Source: Hippophae tibetana (taxonomy: Eukaryota > Streptophyta > Magnoliopsida > Rosales > Elaeagnaceae). From it: a DNA stretch of 64,000 nt. The notes beneath the pieces are model-generated. The model had not been told where the DNA came from. It ran no database searches and saw only the letters and a list, made by a program, of their open reading frames with translations. The stretch is from NCBI GenBank assembly GCA_037013495.1, contig CM072807.1, positions 9,303,001 through 9,367,000 of the forward strand, written 5' to 3'. Below, one piece after another: positions 58,441 to 64,000 of the stretch. Positions within the stretch are counted from its first letter, which is position 1. Every line of letters begins with the position of its first letter. The translations under genes were made by a program, and so were the position numbers.

Positions 58441-58959
58441 TTGAAGCCACCCACTTTGTCAAGTTGCGGGAGAAACCCGCACAATGAGCCCAACATTAGG
58501 ACTATCCATACCATACACGAAGGGCCCAGGCTCAATGGGACCTCCAGTAACTTGCATAAGAGGTACTTTAGAAACTTGCACCACTCTTCGCCTGTATACA
58601 GCCTGGAAAAAGTGAGGTCCCTTGTGGAGATCACCTTCACTGAGAAGGATGAGACCTCGTTTCATCACGAAAACCCCTTGGTGATCACTTTAAGAATAGG
58701 GTCTTGCGATGTTTATCGGATCGTGGTTGACACTGGGAGCTCAGTGGATCTTTTTTTTCTGTCTACAACAAGGGCCCTAGGCGTAAAAGAGGTTGACGTC
58801 GTAAGGAGAAAGCTACCCCTGGTGGGATTCAATAGTAGCACCACCTATGCAATTGGGACTACGGTGCTACCTGTTATGGCCAAAGGATCAATAGTGATGA
58901 CCAATTTCGTGGTAATTGATGTCCTGTCTCACTACAACACCATTTTGGGTAGGCCATAG
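58441..58959 (+). pseudogene. Gypsy protease remnant
   Basis: A 172-codon frame with an aspartic protease active site VDTGSSVDLFFL and the downstream hydrophobic region ending YNTILGRP. This is a typical Tat-type protease and is locally intact, but it is cut off by a stop directly after GRP. Confidence 0.8.
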
Positions 58960-59229
58960 ATACACAAGATAAAGGTAGTCCTATCCATCTTCCACCAGGT
59001 TATCGAATTCTCGATTGAGGAGGGTACAAAGGAGATAAGGGGAAACCAAGAAAAGGCCAAGAGTTGTTACAATGCTACCATGAAGGAGGTCACTATCAAA
59101 TAGCAACCACAACAGGGCCTCTTTCAAAGGAGGCCAGGAGGTAAATGTTTAGCATAGTCTATCAATTCAAATGGGGTACAAGACCTACCAATAGGAGACA
59201 AGGGGGGGAATCACCCTTTAAAGCTATGT

Positions 59230-60735
59230 GTGGATTTGACAACAGAGATGGAGGAGCAACTATCTCAATTCTTAAAAGCGAACTTCGACGTCTTTGCATG
59301 GACCCTTGCAGACATGCTTGAGATTGACCCAAAGATCATAACCCACATGTTAAATGTCGATCCAAAGATTAGACTCATCCAACAAAAAAAGAGGAAGTTT
59401 CCTAGGAAAAAGAATGAGGTGATTAAAAGTCGAGTTACCACCCTTAGGGAGAGGGAGATTATAAGGGAAGAAGCTTAGAACAGATAAAATCACCTTACAT
59501 ATGGACTTGCGACTGGTGGTCAACCAGTATTTAGGGGCGTTCGAGGCTAAGGATAGCAAGATGAGAAAATATCTAGAGAGGCTACGAAAGGAGTGCTCAA
59601 AATTTTCTAAACTTCAAGATCAAGCAAATAACCAGGAATGAGAATAGTCATGTCGATGCTTTGGCTACACTAGCCTTCGTGTGAGAAGCCAACCATACTT
59701 GTGTGGTGTCAATAACGATCCTGGCGGAAGCCAATTTGAAGGAAGCTGAAAAAATAGTTCAGAGCATAGATGCTCCTACCAACCTATGGTTTACCCCGAT
59801 TTTTGACTTCCTAAAAGAGGAGACCTACCCTAGAATTGCTAACTTGCAAAGGAAATCAAGGCCAAGGTGGGACAATACTTGATTGAAGATGATAAATTAT
59901 ACAAAAGGATCGCACTCGGACCCAAGCTCTTGTGGATAGCCAGGGAAGGATCTAATAGAATAATGTTTGAGGCCCATGAAGGAGAGTGTGACTCTCATTT
60001 AGGTGGAAGGAGGTTATCCCAACGAATTATGAGGTAGGGGTACTACTAGCCCATTATGCTAGTAGATTGCACAAGGTATACCCAAGAGTGCAATAAGTGT
60101 CAAAGATTTACCCCATTGTCACACACACCTCCAACCACCATGACAAGGGTAGTTAGCCCCTGACCCTTCTACAATTGGGAGCTTGATATAGTAGGACCTC
60201 TACCCTAAGTAAGGGGCCAAAAGAAGTTTTTATTAGTGATCACTGATTGTTTTTCCAAGTGTATTGAGGAGATAGGTTAAGGAGTTGCCTGTGGGCTATT
60301 AGGACTAGTCTCCAAGGGAGCACTAACGATACACTTTTCTCACTAGTATATGAGACTGAGGCTATGATACCAATTGAGATTACAGTGCCTACTGTGAGAT
60401 CAACCCTAACAGAGGAGCAGAACGTCGCAAGTAGAGCAATTGAACTGACCCTCACAGAAGAAAAAAAGGATGAGGCCTTGAGGAGGATAATTGAGAAAAA
60501 AGAGGAAAGTATCAGATTATTTCAACAAGGTTGTGTGTTTCAAAAATTTTGCCATAGGCGATTGGGTTTTCCCTAGCAAGAAGGAATGGATGGTTGGCAA
60601 GTTGAGTGCAAATTGGGAAGGCCCGTATCAAATAGTCAAGATGACGCTAGAAAGAGTCTACTTGTTGAGAAGCATTGAAGGAGCTAAGGATGGCACGAGT
60701 TGGAATGCCCGACACTTGAAAAAATACCACTTCTA
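59230..60735 (+). pseudogene. Gypsy RT-start, RNase H and integrase remnant with deletion
   Basis: The frame at 59230-59478 gives the region before RT (ANFDVFAWTLADM) up to KSRVTTLREREIIREEA. The palm with the YxDD motif is absent; sequence jumps to the end of RNase H (RLVVNQYLGAFEAKD near 59508). Integrase follows with the zinc finger (HLGGRR; CNKCQRF near 60090) and part of the core (NWELDIVGPLP near 60175). Most of the core is deleted, and the C-terminal part is at 60560-60735 (GKLSANWEGPYQIV). Several stops and shifts. Confidence 0.75.
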
Positions 60736-60842
60736 ATGTACCTTAATTTACTAGTTTTAGGTATTATCCCCATCCTTGTATATATATATATATGAAGTGA
60801 TTTCTTTCAAGAAATGACTTTTTCCCAATATTGCATGTCACG

Positions 60843-61250
60843 AGTTGATCACCTTGATCACAAACTAGGTAGAGTGCTCTGACACCGAAGACAGAGTTGA
60901 TCATCTTGGTCACAAACTAGGTAAAGTGCTTTGACACTGAAGTGAAAGTTGATCACCTAAGTCATAGACCAAGTAGAACACTCTCTCCTAATATTGCATG
61001 TCACAAGTTGATCACCTTTGTCGTAGACCAGGTAGAATCCTCTAACACTAGAGAGAGTTGATCACCTCGGTTGCAGAGTAGGTAGAACACTCTGACACTA
61101 GAGAGAGTTGATTACCTCGGTCACAGACCAGGTAAAACGCTCCGTCACCAAAGAGAGAGCTGATCACCTTGGTTAGAGACCAAGTAGAGTGCTCTAACAT
61201 CGAAGCAATAGTTGATCACTTTGGTGACAGACCAAGTAGAGTGCTCTTCC
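60843..61250 (+). repeat. Tandem repeat block, about eight units of 50-57 bp
   Basis: Units start at GTTGATCACC-like boxes near 60843, 60893, 60947, 61004, 61054, 61103, 61155 and 61210. Each continues with TCACAGACCAGGTAGA-like and GTGCTCTGACAC-like parts. Two units are preceded by AATATTGCATGTCAC, suggesting a higher-order structure. It lies between integrase and the antisense ORF, where Tat elements often carry such arrays. Confidence 0.85.
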
Positions 61251-61443
61251 TAGGCATGGACCAAACAAACTACGCTTCATCAGTCACCCAGATCAGAGCC
61301 ATTGGTTTATTGCATTGGCCAAACCATACAAGTTTTTCCTTTCAAAGAAAATACATCTAGAAAAATACATTGCTCTGGCATCATAGGTGCATTCTATTAC
61401 AGATAATTTTATTGTTTGAAGCTTACAATGCTTTTAAAATTTA

Positions 61444-63962
61444 TTAATTCATAGCTTGGCCTCCCAAAGAGTTAAAAGTATGCTTAGACACGATCGGTGT
61501 CTGGGTCATCTGCAACAACTCGGCATGAATCTTGATAATTTTCTTGTGAACATTGGCCATTGTTTCGGTGGGGGTCAAACTTGACGTGAGCACAGAACGT
61601 TTCAATTCCTCAGCAACATTCATCACTTTGAAGAAGACCCCTCAGGCTGCTTCATGTAAAAGGTTTCCCAAAGGGACTCCCTGTAAACAAGGGCGATCAT
61701 TTTAGTCATGGTTATTCTCTCGAACTCGAGTTTTGGATAGCTGCTCTTTGCAAAAGGTGAGCTCATACTTGGTCTTTTCATAAAGGGAGAGCTTATCCTC
61801 AAGTCTTGATAGCTTGATTTTTAATTTTATTGCCTCGGTCTTGAGCTTATCATTCTCCAATTTTAAAGTTCCAACTAAATGTCTATTTGCTCGGTCAGAA
61901 TCCATAAGGTTCAAACAAGAAAGATGGAGAAAGAGTTGGCAATTGCTGCAAACAAAAGAGAATGTCTGAATTTTACAAGTGTCCCTAACTCCCTTTTATA
62001 CGGGATGATATTAAGGAAAGTTTAATGACACGTCCCAAAAGTAGAAAGGTATGTCAACATCATAAATAAATACTATAAATGATATAAAAAACAATTATAC
62101 ACGCAATATAGGTTGTTCTCAAAGCCAACTGATTCTTATTGATAATAGAAGGTTACAAGGGTGAGCCCACAACCACACAATTAGGAATGGCGTTGGACTT
62201 AAGGAAAACTTGTGGGCTAGGAGACACAACATGTGGAAGAGACATATAGGGTTTTGGGTCTACCTGATTAGGAGGTTCAAGCCAATGTCAATATCAAAGG
62301 TCCCTAGTCCTACCTTCTCCATTAGCTACCTCGGGCTCGTCACCACTCTCACCAGAGGCTGATCCCTATTCCTCTCCCATATCTTGGGTTTGAGTGGGCG
62401 AGTACTGGGGAATGATCGGGATATCCAAATCCGATAGTGGTACTCCACTAGGTCCCTCTTCTTGGCCTCTTTCTTGAAGGAGTCCATGGCCAGCTCATAT
62501 CCTATCTCAACACTCGAGGAGAGCTATTCGGTTATTGCATCAAGCTTACATTGCCTTTTCCTTTATTTCGGCTAGCCTGTGACTATAGGCTTCTATCTCT
62601 GCCTCGGTCTTTCTCTAGGCTTCATGAGCTCCACAACGCACCTCGAGTTATCATTCAACTCGTCTTTGGTCTTGGATAGCTTATCCTTATCGATGGCCTC
62701 TCCCTCCCACTTGTTAGCCTTCGCCAATAGCATCGCGTATTTGGCTCGAATTGAAGCATGACTTTCTCTTTCCAACGTGAGCTCATGCTTTAAACTTTCT
62801 ACACCTCGAGCCCTACTCAATCTATGAAGAAGTTGCAACTGAAAACAAGCCAAATGATGCGAGGTAAAAAAAGAGAAAGGTTGGACTGACACACCTGTTA
62901 TAAAAGGTGATTGATCACGACTTCAGAGCTCCCATCCTCGCATATGGCATCAAATTGTTTCTTGTGTGCCATGAAGAAGAGGTAGTACACGTAGTGGTCC
63001 AACTTTTTTGGTGTCATGACCCTGTACAAAGCCACTCCCTCAACGTCTGTGGTGAGGTTGTTAATGACACCCTTCCCCTTCCTCAAATCCCTCATAGTGG
63101 AAACAGGCGCTTATGGGCTCGAACTATGGGGTGACGAGGTATGTCGACCTGAGGAAGTTGGTGAGGGCTCGACGACATTCAAAGGCATCGGCTTGAGCGC
63201 GGGCTCATCAATGGTTACCTTCCTTTTCATTTTAGATGAGGTTGGGAGGACCTCTTGCCTAGAGGACTTGCTCCTTTTCTTCCCCTTTGAAGAGTCCGTC
63301 CCTTATGAGAGAGGTGTAGCTTTTTGGAAGCTCGCACCCTAAGTAGCAACCTTACTCTTAAATTGTGCCAACAGATCATCAGAATTGAACTTCATGATAT
63401 CTGCAAAGACAAGGGCGAGGAGGTGTTAGTTTTAAAAGGGTCGGGCAAAACAAATGTGTATTAAGTCTCAGGGCTAGTTCACCAATGTCAGAGACCACTT
63501 TGAATCGTCCCCCATAGTATGTGGGAGGGGTCTGGCACTTAAAGGATGATCAAGGTTTACAGATTATCGGAGCCCTGCCTTATCAATCTACATGCAACAA
63601 AATGCGAGGTGTTTAATAAATGCCTCCACAGAGTCTTCTTGGACAGATAGTTCTGGATATCATCTAATCGTTGTTTTGTATCATGGGTCAAGGTTGTGAT
63701 ATAGAAGCCTATATTACTTATCACGACCTTGGTGTCAGCCCAGTTGCTCCTTATCAGCCTGGCATCACTGTCTAGAATCTCCTATCGACCAGAGATAGAA
63801 GAAATACTCCTTCCAATTCTTCTCGTTTTTAGGGAGCTCTCTACATATCAATGTAAGGAACAGAAGGTACCTCCACCCATTAGGCATCAACTGGCTTGGC
63901 GTAAGCTGAATCCTAAGCAAAAAGTTCCTTATAAAGGGGTATAGAGAAAATCTTACCCTCAA
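61444..63962 (-). pseudogene. Broken antisense ORF of the gypsy element (plant-transposon-protein-like)
   Basis: Minus-strand pieces run from 63962 to 61444. The first (63962-63765) reads RVRFSLYPFIRNFLLRIQL then PSQLMPNGWRYLL, as in the N-terminal domain of the so-called putative gypsy-type transposon proteins (Pfam PF04195, from memory). Later pieces (62892-62593 and 61914-61702) are charged heptad-like coiled coils (SLKHELTLERESHASIRAKY; LENDKLKTEAIKLKIKL). Such an extra antisense ORF is known in Tat-lineage elements; its function is not established. Frame breaks separate the parts. Confidence 0.6.
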
Positions 63963-64000
63963 CCATGAGACCTTCTCGTGGAAGATTGGCCATCCAGCTG

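Larger units (their letters stand above)
56648..64000 (+). mobile_element. Tat-like Ty3/gypsy element in intron 14 (right end beyond window)
   Basis: A probable 5' LTR (56648-56994) is followed by a TTTTGGCCCCCACTGTGGGG leader as in Tat/Retand-type elements. Next come gag (57137-58041), protease (58600-58960), the start of RT (59230-59480), the RNase H end (from about 59500) and integrase (59820-60735). After pol lie a tandem-repeat block (60843-61250) and a broken antisense ORF region (63962-61444), both typical of Tat lineages. The polymerase part of RT is missing, and stops occur throughout, so it is a defective copy. The 3' LTR is not in the window. Confidence 0.8.

Noticed and set aside
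60843-61250. CRISPR-like array
   Set aside because: Units are contiguous, diverged and without unique spacers, in a plant gypsy element. It is a tandem repeat.

Overview
The window is nuclear DNA of a flowering plant, most likely a eudicot. It is AT-rich, has (TA)n microsatellites, GT-AG introns, LTR retrotransposons and an endogenous pararetrovirus. I cannot name the species. There are no bacterial operons, CRISPR arrays, rRNA or tRNA genes.

Only two ordinary host genes are present, and they diverge from a 3.8 kb intergenic space. On the minus strand (23813 to 17514) lies a complete ten-exon KUP/HAK/KT potassium transporter. Its spliced CDS is 2577 bp (858 codons plus stop) with no lesion, and it resembles Arabidopsis KUP7/POT7. 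On the plus strand, from 27628, starts a chloroplast-type copper P1B-ATPase resembling PAA1/HMA6. Fourteen exons (2370 bp, 790 codons) are visible up to 56407, all in frame. The last part, with the GDGIND hinge and final membrane helices, lies beyond the window or is lost.

Layout: 1-1.7 kb AT-rich spacer; 1.7-10.1 kb decayed SIRE-like Copia element, broken by a 1.8 kb TG...CA insertion with a TAACT target duplication; 10.3-10.6 kb short repeats and a MITE-like remnant; 10.6-16.9 kb two fragments of a caulimovirid-like endogenous pararetrovirus in inverted orientation; 17.5-23.8 kb potassium transporter; 23.8-27.6 kb AT-rich spacer with a foldback repeat; 27.6 kb to the end, copper ATPase gene.

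The copper ATPase gene is swollen by LTR elements in six introns: intron 2 (gutted Copia between 0.4 kb direct repeats), intron 6 (decayed full-length Copia), intron 8 (Copia with an in-frame gag-RT deletion fusion), intron 9 (truncated Copia, GTTAT target duplication), intron 10 (very young Copia, near-identical LTRs, ACATC target duplication), and intron 14 (Tat-like Ty3/gypsy with a tandem-repeat block and an antisense ORF, running off the window). All visible exon junctions still keep the reading frame, so the gene looks functional despite spanning more than 36 kb.

I found no clearly new biological system. The points most worth a second look are the young Copia with a second LTR and second primer-binding site in its leader, the inverted pararetrovirus pair, the apparent GC-AG intron and NAGNAG acceptor in the copper ATPase, and the unusual long duplication around the intron-2 element. 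Exon coordinates come from reading splice sites by eye together with remembered family protein sequences. No alignment was run.
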